Below, piece after piece: positions 55,261 through 63,581 of a DNA stretch of 63,588 nucleotides. Positions within the stretch are counted from its first letter, which is position 1; every line of letters starts with the position of its first letter. The notes below the pieces were generated by a model. The model was not told the origin of the DNA and did not search any database. It saw only the letters and a list, made by a program, of their open reading frames with translations. A program made the position numbers and the translations under genes. The stretch covers positions 1 to 63,588 of the forward strand of contig JAMPFD010000014.1 of the NCBI GenBank assembly GCA_023664625.1, in the 5' to 3' direction. The stretch comes from Bacillota bacterium. Its GTDB lineage: Bacteria; Bacteroidota; Bacteroidia; Bacteroidales; Bacteroidaceae.

Positions 55261-56040
55261 ATGTTCATAGAAATATCACCCAAGGACATTGTTGACATAA
55301 TTCTCGTCGCCTCCTTGCTGTATTATATTTTCCGCCTCATGCGGGAGTCCCGCTCGCTGAATATCTTCATCGGCATCATGGTCTTTATTGTCGTCTGGCT
55401 CTTCGTAAGTCAGATACTGGAGATGAGGCTCCTCGGCAGTATCCTTGACAAACTCGTCTCTGTCGGTGTCCTGGCGATAATAGTCCTGTTCCAGGAGGAA
55501 ATCCGCAAGTTCCTTTATTCCCTCGGTGCCCACCAGCGCTTCGGCGCTCTCATGAAGCTCTTCGGCAACAAGCACGCCTCGGACGCTCCGGATATGAGTA
55601 CCATCATGCCTATCGTCATGGCATGCATGAACATGGCTCGTCAGAAAGTCGGTGCGCTGATAGTCATCGAGCGTGTGGTCTCTCTCGACGACATTGTTGC
55701 TACGGGCGATGCCATCGACTCCAATGTCAATCAGCGTCTCATGGAGAACATTTTTTTCAAGAACTCCCCTCTCCATGACGGAGCCATGATAATACGCAAG
55801 CGCAGGATATGTGCCGCCGGGTGTATCCTTCCCGTTGCCCATGACAGGGACATACCGAAGGAGCTTGGTCTGCGCCACCGTGCCGCGCTTGGCATATCAC
55901 AGGACTCCGACGCCATTGCCATCGTATGCTCAGAGGAGTCAGGACGAATCTCCGTTGCCATAAAGGGTGAGTTCCGCCTGCGTCTCTCCGCGGAGAAGCT
56001 GGAGGCACTGCTTACGGAGGAATTGCTTGTAAAGAAATGA
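55261..56040 (+). CDS. cdaA: Diadenylate cyclase (CdaA/DacA)
   Basis: A 259-residue membrane-bound enzyme making cyclic di-AMP from two ATP. Three N-terminal membrane helices (about 10-80) are followed by the DAC domain, with LHDGAMII (DGA motif, about residue 172) and LGLRHRAALG (RHR motif, about 205), both needed for catalysis. In Firmicutes and Bacteroidota c-di-AMP controls potassium and osmolyte balance and cell-wall homeostasis. A PBP4-type carboxypeptidase gene follows 46 bp downstream, which fits the link to the cell wall. The folP-cdaA neighbourhood is common in Bacteroidota. Confidence 0.95.
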   Translation: MFIEISPKDIVDIILVASLLYYIFRLMRESRSLNIFIGIMVFIVVWLFVSQILEMRLLGSILDKLVSVGVLAIIVLFQEEIRKFLYSLGAHQRFGALMKLFGNKHASDAPDMSTIMPIVMACMNMARQKVGALIVIERVVSLDDIVATGDAIDSNVNQRLMENIFFKNSPLHDGAMIIRKRRICAAGCILPVAHDRDIPKELGLRHRAALGISQDSDAIAIVCSEESGRISVAIKGEFRLRLSAEKLEALLTEELLVKK

Positions 56041-56086
56041 ATGAACAGCCGTTTGGAACGGGTAAGAAAGATTGCTTAAGGATAAC

Positions 56087-57421
56087 ATGGGTAAAAGAAA
56101 ATACAGAATACGCTGGGACAGAGTGTTCCTTATGCTTGTATGTCCGGTGCTGCTGATGTGCCTTGCCGTCACGTGTGTCTATCACGCGGCAGTGGGAGTC
56201 TCGTCACTTTTTTCTGATAAGGAAGCCGCGAAGAGTGACACTGTAGCCGTGAGGAAGCTGTCTGAGGAGATGGCTCTTGAGGACAATATGATGACCGCCC
56301 GTATTGACAGTTTCATGTCTCTGCCGATGCGTCTTGATCATGATGATATTGCGGTGAGTGTCTATGATGTGACAACGGGCAGATATGTATATGAATTTAA
56401 TGAGAGGAAGCTGCTCCCGCCCGCATCTTGCATGAAGATTCCGACGGCGGTGGCGGCAATAAAGACTCTCGGACTGAACCACCGTTACCATGAGTCACTG
56501 CTTGTCCGCGGCGAGATAAGGCGCGACACGCTTGTCGGGACACTTCTTCTCCGTGCCGACGATGACCCGTTGCTGGAGGACTTCCACGGACTTGTGAGGC
56601 AGATGCGGAACCGTGGCATACGTCATGTCCGCGGCAACGTCATGGTTACTCTCGCCATGGAGGATACGTTGGAGCAACATCCGACGGCAAAGAAATGGGA
56701 CATCCCGTATAACAAAACCCCTCTTCTTCTGAAAGGGAAGGCGTACGTCATGCGCAATCTTGTGCAGTCGCTGCGCATGGGCGGCGTGACGTTCAGACGC
56801 GATGCCTCTGTCCGCCCGACAGGAAAATACCATTATGTCGCCTCCTCCTCGCATCCTATGCGCAACGCTCTCGTGCCGATGCTCACCAACAGTTCGAACG
56901 TAAGGGCAGAGGCCGTATTCTATCATCTTGACTATAAGTCCGGTCTTCGTCCGAAGCGGAGGATAGAGTGGGTGCGTCCGCATGCCGTGGAGACGTTCTT
57001 CAGGGAGACGTTCCGTGACGACAGCACTCACATGATGAAGGGGTTCGTGATAAATGACGGCAGTGGTCTCTCTCCCTCCAACCGCCTGAATGCCAGGTTT
57101 CTCGTGGAAGTGCTGAAGTATGCCCGTGAGGACAGGCAGATGTATGAGTTCTTCAGGTATGAGGCCTTCGCCACGCCTTGTGACGGCCTTCGTCGCGGTT
57201 CGTTGCTCTCACGCCTGTCGCGTCAGGAGCTGCACGGAAAGATTTTCGTGAAGACAGGTACCATCGTTACTGTCGGTGCATCGTCCCTGGCAGGCTATCT
57301 TGAGGGTGTTGATGGACATGAATATATCTTTTCAATCATAAATGCCAACTCTCCCGTGGCGGAAGCACGTATGTTCCAGGACCGTCTGTGCCGCCTGATG
57401 ATTACGGGAAAGACAAGATAG
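56087..57421 (+). CDS. dacB: D-Ala-D-Ala carboxypeptidase/endopeptidase (PBP4, S13)
   Basis: A 444-residue S13-family penicillin-binding protein with an N-terminal membrane helix (VFLMLVCPVLLMCLAVTCVY) that anchors it in the periplasm. The three active-site motifs are present: SxxK in PASCMKIPT (about residue 120), SxN in TNSSNVRAE (about 270) and KTG in FVKTGTIV (about 395). It trims D-Ala and cuts cross-links in peptidoglycan. The ATG at 56087 precedes the membrane helix well; the frame can be extended to a TTG at 56072. A strong terminator follows. Confidence 0.93.
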   Translation: MGKRKYRIRWDRVFLMLVCPVLLMCLAVTCVYHAAVGVSSLFSDKEAAKSDTVAVRKLSEEMALEDNMMTARIDSFMSLPMRLDHDDIAVSVYDVTTGRYVYEFNERKLLPPASCMKIPTAVAAIKTLGLNHRYHESLLVRGEIRRDTLVGTLLLRADDDPLLEDFHGLVRQMRNRGIRHVRGNVMVTLAMEDTLEQHPTAKKWDIPYNKTPLLLKGKAYVMRNLVQSLRMGGVTFRRDASVRPTGKYHYVASSSHPMRNALVPMLTNSSNVRAEAVFYHLDYKSGLRPKRRIEWVRPHAVETFFRETFRDDSTHMMKGFVINDGSGLSPSNRLNARFLVEVLKYAREDRQMYEFFRYEAFATPCDGLRRGSLLSRLSRQELHGKIFVKTGTIVTVGASSLAGYLEGVDGHEYIFSIINANSPVAEARMFQDRLCRLMITGKTR

Positions 57422-57563
57422 GCGTGGAGGATGATGTATTTTCTCCTTCGGGAAACGTGGAATTCAGTGCAGATGTGCGGCCGGGATTTCCTTGCCGGGA
57501 AATGCGCAGTCTTGATTTTTCCGTGTACGGAAAATTTCAATGAACGATATTTCCGGAAATAGG

Positions 57564-57591
57564 AAGCGGCACGGTTGCGTGCCGCTTTTTT
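57564..57591 (+). terminator. dacB terminator
   Basis: 10-nt perfect arms AAGCGGCACG / CGTGCCGCTT with loop GTTG and a T-run. Confidence 0.85.
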
Positions 57592-57648
57592 CGTGCTTTA
57601 CGGCATGGCGTGCTGATGTCAGGATTCAAAGTCGTTATGGATTGTTTT

Positions 57649-57733
57649 GCAAAAGGTAACCTTTGACTATGTGAAACGTTATCTTTTGTCCTGTAAACCG
57701 TTACCTTTCATGCCACGAAAGGTAACGGTTTGT
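57649..57733. repeat. 22-bp phased palindrome array, copy E
   Basis: Four cores, GGTAAC at 57655, CGTTAT at 57677, CGTTAC at 57699 and GGTAAC at 57721, are spaced exactly 22 bp apart. The unit TCCTGTAAACCGTTACCTTT matches the minus strand of copy C with few changes. Confidence 0.88.
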
Positions 57734-57803
57734 TTTTGTGTTTGCAGTGCCTTGATTCTCAGTGTTTTGGCGTTTGTGTCTTTCTCTGTCGGGTAGCTGA
57801 TGG

Positions 57804-57882
57804 GAATTGGTTTGTACCAAAAAGAACAAGCTTTAGTAAGAAAATATTCAGTTACAGAATATTTTCAATGGTTACTTATCAT
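57804..57882 (+). repeat. Hairpin element, best copy (E)
   Basis: Perfect arms GAAAATATTC / GAATATTTTC (57840-57849, 57857-57866) around a 7-nt loop. The outer stem AGTAA / TTACT (57835-57839, 57872-57876) is separated by a 5-nt bulge. The sequence AAAAAGAACAA (57819) and the arms are shared with 42.0 kb. Confidence 0.75.
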
Positions 57883-58119
57883 GGGCTTGTGGCCCGGAAG
57901 CCGCTCGGAAATTCCTGTATGGAATACGAATGGCCGTGGAAGTGAATCTTATGAGGTGCTGTCATGAAGATGTTGGACAGAGTATTTAACAAAAGATAAT
58001 CTTTATTTGGAAAAGTAGTAGCCGAATGTGAAAATATAGTTAAATTTAATAGTTTGTATTGAAAATCTTGGGAATTTTGTATTTTTTGTGATGTAAAATG
58101 GAATTAGATAAAGATTGCT

Positions 58120-59385
58120 ATGTATTACGAAAGACTCGTTGAAAAGGAAATAGCACTGAAGTTGAAGACTTCCGGTGCTGTTGTCGTTGCCGGTCCGAAG
58201 TTCTGTGGAAAGACAACCACATGTATGCTGTATCAGAAAAGTTTTGTGAAGTTGAATACAAGACAGTCTATTGCTATGGCAAGGATGGCTCCGAAGGCTG
58301 TGCTTGCCGGAGAGAAGCCGCGGCTGATTGATGAATGGCAGAAGGCACCTGATGTATGGAATCAGGTAAAGGATGATTTGGATTTTGATTATCAGTTTGG
58401 CAAATATCTTCTGACAGGTAGTTCAACTCCGGCGGATAAGACAGAGGTTCATCATGGTGGTGCAGGCAGAATCGCACCTGTGAAGATGCGCCCGATGAGT
58501 TTGTGGGAGTCCGGGGAATCCAAGGGGACAGTCTCTTTGGCGAACTTATTTGAAGGAGGTGAAGGCTTCCCTTGGGATATGAATGTGGATTTCACCTTGG
58601 ATGATGTCGCTTTTCTTCTGTGTAGAGGAGGATGGCCTATATCGGTTTTAGCACCAAAGGATATTGCTATTGAAATTACAAAGAATTATTATAATGGTCT
58701 TTTCGTATTTGAAGATTGCGAGAATGAACGGTTTCGTAACAAAAAACCTGAGATTCTGAAGATGATAATGAGGAGTTATGCACGTCATATTTCCACAGAG
58801 GCATCAGTCTCGACAATTGTCGGAGATGTACGGCAGAGCAATGAACGGACAATGGATACAAAGACTTTTGGGGATTACATGGAAGCACTGAAAGACCTGT
58901 ATGTGCTGGAAGATTTGCCTGCATGGAGCCCTAATATCCGTTCCAAAACCTCCATACGAAGTACACCGACAAGACATTTCGTGGACACTTCAATAGCATG
59001 TCGTGCATTAGGTGTAAGTCCTTATGACTTGAAACGTGATCTGGAAACCTTCGGACTGTTTTTTGAGGATTTTGCTGTAAGGGATCTTTCTGTATATGTA
59101 AATTATCTTGATGGTACGGTGTCTCACTATCGTGATAATGCGGGATTGGAATGTGATGCCGTAATCCATCTTGAAGACGGCAGATGGGGAGCTGTTGAAA
59201 TTAAGCTTGGCGGTGATGAACTGATAGAGTCGGGAGCTGTGTCATTGAAGTCTCTGAGAAACAAGTTGATGGAGAAAAGTGATGAAAAGGCCCCTTCGTT
59301 CCTTCTTGTTCTTACTGCTGTGGGTGGAGCATACAGGAGAGAGGATGGGGTTTATGTTGCGCCGATTAATCTTTTGAAACCATAA
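58120..59385 (+). CDS. AAA_14/DUF4143 ATP-binding protein
   Basis: A 421-residue protein with an N-terminal P-loop ATPase domain (Walker A GPKFCGKTTTC at about 27; Walker B RLIDEWQKAPDVW at about 68; sensor-like LLTGSSTP near 107) and a C-terminal DUF4143 domain (FGDYMEALKDLYVLEDLPAW, then a nuclease-fold-like VEIKLGGDELIESG near residue 365). These are numerous stand-alone genes in gut Bacteroidota; function is not known, though the C-terminal fold resembles restriction-type nucleases. No partner toxin or transposon gene is next to it. Its own terminator follows. The second half is clearly richer in A+T than its neighbours, which hints at transfer. Confidence 0.88.
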   Translation: MYYERLVEKEIALKLKTSGAVVVAGPKFCGKTTTCMLYQKSFVKLNTRQSIAMARMAPKAVLAGEKPRLIDEWQKAPDVWNQVKDDLDFDYQFGKYLLTGSSTPADKTEVHHGGAGRIAPVKMRPMSLWESGESKGTVSLANLFEGGEGFPWDMNVDFTLDDVAFLLCRGGWPISVLAPKDIAIEITKNYYNGLFVFEDCENERFRNKKPEILKMIMRSYARHISTEASVSTIVGDVRQSNERTMDTKTFGDYMEALKDLYVLEDLPAWSPNIRSKTSIRSTPTRHFVDTSIACRALGVSPYDLKRDLETFGLFFEDFAVRDLSVYVNYLDGTVSHYRDNAGLECDAVIHLEDGRWGAVEIKLGGDELIESGAVSLKSLRNKLMEKSDEKAPSFLLVLTAVGGAYRREDGVYVAPINLLKP

Positions 59386-59431
59386 AAACCTGCTGTTTCT
59401 CTGCAAAACCACTGTCATTCCAATAAAAAAC

Positions 59432-59470
59432 AAAAAAAAGTGAACATCCTTTTGCTGTTCGCTTTTTTTT
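59432..59470. terminator. Bidirectional terminator
   Basis: A-run, GTGAAC / GTTCGC stem (one G-U wobble) and T-run (59463-59470) between the ATPase gene and pta. Confidence 0.7.
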
Positions 59471-59481
59471 TATTACTTTTG
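59451..59481 (+). promoter_or_regulatory. pta-ackA promoter
   Basis: TTTG (59451-59454), a 19-bp spacer and TActTTTG (59474-59481), overlapping the terminator of the gene upstream. Confidence 0.75.
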
Positions 59482-59531
59482 CATCAGAGTAAACATATAT
59501 CAACTAAACTATAAATCATAAATTTAAAACT

Positions 59532-60542
59532 ATGGGATTGGTAGAACAGATTATTGCACGCGCTAAGGCGAACAAGCAGCGTATCGTGCTCCCTGAGGCT
59601 GACGAGGAACGTACACTCGTTGCGGCTGATCAGGTTCTGGAACAGGAAATAGCAGACCTTATTCTTATCGGTAACCCTGCGAAGGTGCAGGCTCTCATTG
59701 AGAAAAACGGACTGAAAAACATCGGAAAGGCTACATTCATCGACCCTGAGAATTATGAGAAGTCGGAGGAACTGGCACAGCTCCTGCAGAAACTCCGTGA
59801 GAAGAAGGGCATGACAATCGAGCAGGCTCGCGAGCTTATCAAGAACCCTCTCTACCTCGGATGCATGATTATAAAGACGGAAGGTGCTGACGGCCAGATT
59901 TCAGGTGCGCTCTCCACTACTGGAGACACTCTGCGTCCTGCACTGCAGATTATCAAGACCGCTCCGGGAATCACCTGTGTCTCCGGCGCAATGCTTATGA
60001 TTACTGAAACTCCTCAGTATGGCGAGAACGGTGTGATGGTATTCGCGGACGTTGCAGTGACACCGATGCCTGATGCCAACCAGCTTGGCCAGATTGCCGT
60101 ATGTACAGCACAGACAGCACGCTCGGTGGCAGGCTTTGCCGAGCCGCGTGTGGCAATGTGCTCCTTCTCGACAAAGGGAAGTGCAAAGCATGAGGTTGTC
60201 GACAAGGTCGTTGAGGCTACAAAGGTGGCAAAGGAGCTTGACCCGACACTGAAGATTGACGGTGAGCTGCAGGCTGATGCTGCCCTGGTTCCTTCCGTAG
60301 GTGAGAAAAAGGCTCCTGGTTCGGACATCGCAGGTCATGCCAATGTGCTCGTGTTCCCTAACCTTGAAGTGGGAAACATCGGTTACAAGCTCGTGCAGCG
60401 TCTTGGCAATGCCGTTGCCCTCGGCCCGATCCTTCAGGGTATCGCACGTCCGGTCAATGACCTCTCACGCGGATGCTCTGTGGAGGACATCGTGAACCTC
60501 GTAGCCATTACCGCTTGCCAGGCAATGGATGCCAAGAAATAA
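59532..60542 (+). CDS. pta: Phosphate acetyltransferase
   Basis: A 336-residue short-form phosphotransacetylase (catalytic domain only, without the N-terminal DRTGG part of the E. coli enzyme), which converts acetyl-CoA and phosphate to acetyl phosphate. Family marks: IVLPEADEERTLVAAD at the N-terminus, GALSTTGDTLRPALQIIKT near residue 125 and VLVFPNLEVGNIGYKLVQR near 275. The ackA gene follows 45 bp downstream; together they produce ATP and acetate from acetyl-CoA in fermentation. Confidence 0.96.
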   Translation: MGLVEQIIARAKANKQRIVLPEADEERTLVAADQVLEQEIADLILIGNPAKVQALIEKNGLKNIGKATFIDPENYEKSEELAQLLQKLREKKGMTIEQARELIKNPLYLGCMIIKTEGADGQISGALSTTGDTLRPALQIIKTAPGITCVSGAMLMITETPQYGENGVMVFADVAVTPMPDANQLGQIAVCTAQTARSVAGFAEPRVAMCSFSTKGSAKHEVVDKVVEATKVAKELDPTLKIDGELQADAALVPSVGEKKAPGSDIAGHANVLVFPNLEVGNIGYKLVQRLGNAVALGPILQGIARPVNDLSRGCSVEDIVNLVAITACQAMDAKK

Positions 60543-60587
60543 TGGCAGGGAAAAGACATAAATAAAAATATAGAAGGAAGAAGAAAA

Positions 60588-61787
60588 ATGAAAATCCTTG
60601 TACTGAACTGTGGTTCATCTTCAATAAAGTACCAGCTCTTTGAGATGGAGACAAAGACTGTCCTCGCAAAGGGCGGTATAGAGAAAATCGGCCTTCCTGG
60701 CGCATTCATCAAGTTCAATGCTGCTGACGGCAGCAAGAAGGTCATTGAGCAGGAGATCCCTGAGCATACTGTAGGTGTGGAACTTATATTCAAAGTTCTC
60801 ACTGACCCTGCTGACGGCGCACTGAAGTCTCTTGACGAGCTTGATGCCGTAGGCCACCGTATGGTGCACGGCGGCGAGAAGTTCGCAAAGTCTGTAATCC
60901 TCGATGAGGAAGTGCTGAAGGCTTTCGAGGCTTGCAATGACCTCGCTCCGCTCCATAATCCTGCCAACCTCAAGGGTGTGGCGGCTGTTACCGCACTCCT
61001 GCCTGAAATTCCTCAGGTCGGTGTGTTTGACACAGCGTTCCACCAGACTATGCCTGCAAAGGCTTATATGTATGCCATTCCTTATGAGATGTACGAGAAG
61101 TATGGCGTGCGCCGCTACGGCTTCCACGGAACATCCCACCGCTATGTCTCCGCACGTGCCCTTGAATATCTCGGCATGGAGGCAGAGGGAACAAAGGTCA
61201 TCACAGCCCATATCGGCAACGGTGGCTCACTTGCAGCTGTGAAGGACGGTAAGTGTCAGGACACATCAATGGGTCTCACTCCGCTGGAGGGCGTTATGAT
61301 GGGTACCCGCTCCGGTGACATCGACGGCGGTGCCGTATCTTTCATCATGAAGAAAGAGGGTCTCGATGCCGACGGTATCTCCAACTACCTCAACAAGAAG
61401 TCCGGTCTTGCCGGCGTTTCCTGCAAGTCAAGCGACATGCGTGAGGTTTATCAGGGCAATGTCGACGGTGATCCTAAGTGCCGGCTTGCCATTGACATGT
61501 ACACATACCGTATAAAGAAGTATATCGGTTCCTATGCCGCAGCTCTCGGCGGATGTGACGTTCTTGTCTTCACTGCCGGTGTGTGTGAGAACCAGTCTGA
61601 CATACGTGAGATGGTATGTAAGGACATGGAATGGATGGGCATTAAGCTTGATGTAGAGAAGAATGCCACTATCCACGGCGAGGAGGCTGTCATCTCGGCA
61701 CCTGACTCCAAGGTGAAGGTTGTTGTCATCCCTACTGATGAGGAGCTGATGATCGCCACTGACACTATGGAACTTGTTTCCAAGTAA
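60588..61787 (+). CDS. ackA: Acetate kinase
   Basis: A 399-residue ASKHA-fold kinase making ATP and acetate from acetyl phosphate. Motifs: VLNCGSSSIKYQLF (residues 3-16), VGHRMVHGGEKF, FDTAFHQTMP, YGFHGTSHRYVS with the catalytic region, and AHIGNGGSLAAV. Normal length. It is the second gene of the pta-ackA operon, closed by a terminator at 61868. Confidence 0.97.
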   Translation: MKILVLNCGSSSIKYQLFEMETKTVLAKGGIEKIGLPGAFIKFNAADGSKKVIEQEIPEHTVGVELIFKVLTDPADGALKSLDELDAVGHRMVHGGEKFAKSVILDEEVLKAFEACNDLAPLHNPANLKGVAAVTALLPEIPQVGVFDTAFHQTMPAKAYMYAIPYEMYEKYGVRRYGFHGTSHRYVSARALEYLGMEAEGTKVITAHIGNGGSLAAVKDGKCQDTSMGLTPLEGVMMGTRSGDIDGGAVSFIMKKEGLDADGISNYLNKKSGLAGVSCKSSDMREVYQGNVDGDPKCRLAIDMYTYRIKKYIGSYAAALGGCDVLVFTAGVCENQSDIREMVCKDMEWMGIKLDVEKNATIHGEEAVISAPDSKVKVVVIPTDEELMIATDTMELVSK

Positions 61788-62204
61788 ACTTTGAAAGGAT
61801 AAGAAAGAAGTCATTGCCATGGCAATACGGTTACCGCTTGTTGCATGTATGGCTTGACTGACCTGCAGAGGAGCGTTTTCACTTTTGTGGAAACGCTCCT
61901 CTTATTATATAAATATATGTATATGACTTGCTGCTTGCTGTTGTGGAATGCCTGTACAGCAAGACTTGCTTATGCCATAGTTCTTTGTCTTATGACGACT
62001 ATCGTAATTTTCATTTAATTCAATTTTTGCAAGTGCCCGGCTCGATGTCTCTGGGGCTGTAAGGGTGCGGTCCGATGGCTTGTTGAAGGCAGATTTCCGC
62101 CTGACGGCAGTCTGCCAGCTCATTGTCCTTGGAGCCGGACATTCATGACTTGAGGTTCTCATCGGGCATTTGCAGAAGTTGAGTCATTTAACAACAAAAG
62201 AATT
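61788..62204. other. Intergenic region before the recombinase
   Basis: About 415 bp without a gene. It holds the ackA terminator. A near-promoter (CAATTTTTGCA, near 62022) lacks the TA of the -7 box. I found no inverted repeat that could be a recombination site for the recombinase. Confidence 0.5.
61868..61901. terminator. pta-ackA terminator
   Basis: 15-nt arms GAGGAGCGTTTTCAC / GTGGAAACGCTCCTC (one G-T pair) with a 4-nt loop, followed by TTATTATAT. Confidence 0.75.
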
Positions 62205-63419
62205 ATGGCAACAATTAAAGTCAAGTTTCGTCTTCCCGTGGCTGAAGGCAGGGAAGGAACAGTTTATTACCAGCTTGTCCACTGTAATGTCACGCGCGTG
62301 ATAAGTACGTGTTATCGTCTGTTCCCTGATGAATGGGATTTCAGACATTCTTCCGTGCGCGTTGCGGGAAACGTCTCCCGTAGGTCGTATCTGCAACTGG
62401 TACAGGATAAGATCTGCTGGGAAGTGAAGCAGATGAGGATGATTGTCCTTCAGATGGAGTCATATAATCTTGCTTGCAGCATTGATGAACTGGCAGAGAC
62501 GCTGAGGCGGCTGCCCCCGTGTCAGAGTGTTTTCTGTTTTATAAAGTTGCAGATTGGCAAAAAAGAGCACATGAAACGTTTGGGAACCGCCAAGACCTAT
62601 AATGATGCTTTCCGGAAATTCTGCCTGTTCAGGAATGGCCATGACCTCGCTTTCGGCTCGCTGACGGCGGACATTGTGGAAAGCTATGACGCATGGCTGT
62701 TTAATCAAGGGCTGAAACAGAATACCATAGCTTACTATCTGCGCACGCTCCGTACTCTTTACCATAAGGCGGTGGAGGAGGGACAGGCAGAGGAACGGGA
62801 CATCTTCCGCCATGTGAGAACATCCAGTGTCAGCACGGTCAAGCGTGCAATGTCCGTCGAAGACATCAGAAGTCTTTTGCGGCTGCCTCTCAGACAAGGT
62901 TCGCCACTTGCTTTCGCAAGGGATATGTTCATGTTCAGCCTGTATATGCGCGGCATGGCATTCGTCGATATGGCGTTCCTGAAAAAGAAGTCGGTCAGGC
63001 ATGGCATGCTGGCATACAATCGTCGGAAGACGAACCAGAGTATGGAAATAGAGTGGGTACCCCCGGTGCAGCGCATAGTTGACGCTTATGCTTCCCGGAC
63101 AAAAGGCTCTCCGTATCTTCTCCCTATTATCAGAAAGGAGGATGGCAGCGAGTATAAACGCTATAAGCAGGTGCTGCAGAATGTAAACCGTAATCTTGGC
63201 AAGATAGGGGAGATGTTGGAACTTAAGATGCCTCTTACCTTATATGTCGCCCGCCATTCCTGGGCAAGTACAGCTTTGCATATGGATATTTCGCTTGCGG
63301 CAATCAGCGAGGGAATGGGGCATAACTCATACAAGACCACGCAGATATACCTGGAGTCGATAGGGTCGAATATGGTAAACGAGGCAAACAAGACAATAAT
63401 ACAGGCCATTTTGGGATGA
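62205..63419 (+). CDS. Tyrosine recombinase/integrase
   Basis: A 404-residue site-specific tyrosine recombinase of the Bacteroidota type: N-terminal arm-binding domain (about 1-95), SAM-like core-binding domain (about 105-205) and catalytic domain (about 220-404). Catalytic residues: first Arg in SLYMRGMAFVDM, Lys in YNRRKTNQ, the box YVARHSWAS with the second Arg, GHNSYKTTQ, and the nucleophile Tyr in IYLESI. Such enzymes integrate mobile elements or invert promoters and genes. No other mobile-element gene is visible before the window ends; an integrated or invertible segment could lie just outside. Confidence 0.93.
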   Translation: MATIKVKFRLPVAEGREGTVYYQLVHCNVTRVISTCYRLFPDEWDFRHSSVRVAGNVSRRSYLQLVQDKICWEVKQMRMIVLQMESYNLACSIDELAETLRRLPPCQSVFCFIKLQIGKKEHMKRLGTAKTYNDAFRKFCLFRNGHDLAFGSLTADIVESYDAWLFNQGLKQNTIAYYLRTLRTLYHKAVEEGQAEERDIFRHVRTSSVSTVKRAMSVEDIRSLLRLPLRQGSPLAFARDMFMFSLYMRGMAFVDMAFLKKKSVRHGMLAYNRRKTNQSMEIEWVPPVQRIVDAYASRTKGSPYLLPIIRKEDGSEYKRYKQVLQNVNRNLGKIGEMLELKMPLTLYVARHSWASTALHMDISLAAISEGMGHNSYKTTQIYLESIGSNMVNEANKTIIQAILG

Positions 63420-63451
63420 TGCGGACAATGACGTACATATGAGAAACCGCT

Positions 63452-63515
63452 GTGAATTGATTTGGGAAAGCTGTCTCATTGTAAAAGAATCTCCAACAGT
63501 TGCTTATATATGACT
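63452..63515 (+). repeat. Possible relative of the hairpin element
   Basis: GTGAATTGATTTGG and CAACAGTTGCTTATATATG resemble the ends of the 57.8 kb copy (GGAATTGGTTTG and CAATGGTTACTTATCATG), but the middle differs and no 22-bp array is near. Confidence 0.3.
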
Positions 63516-63526
63516 GCCGGTTCGGG

Positions 63527-63581
63527 AAAAATAAAAAATGCCTTTCTCTTATAAGAAGAAAGGCATTGCGGCGCAAAGTTA
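63527..63581 (-). terminator. Promoter core followed at once by a terminator
   Basis: On the minus strand TAacTTTG (63581-63574) is followed by an 11-bp stem (63567-63557 with 63547-63537) and TTTTTTATTTTT. It may terminate a gene beyond the window edge; if the promoter is real the product would be an RNA of about 40-45 nt. Confidence 0.5.

Larger units (their letters stand above)
57422..58119. other. Intergenic region with composite repeat
   Basis: About 700 bp without a gene. It holds the dacB terminator (57564-57591), array copy E (57649-57733) and the best copy of the hairpin element (57804-57882). A poor promoter-like TATTTTTTG lies near 58080. Confidence 0.65.
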
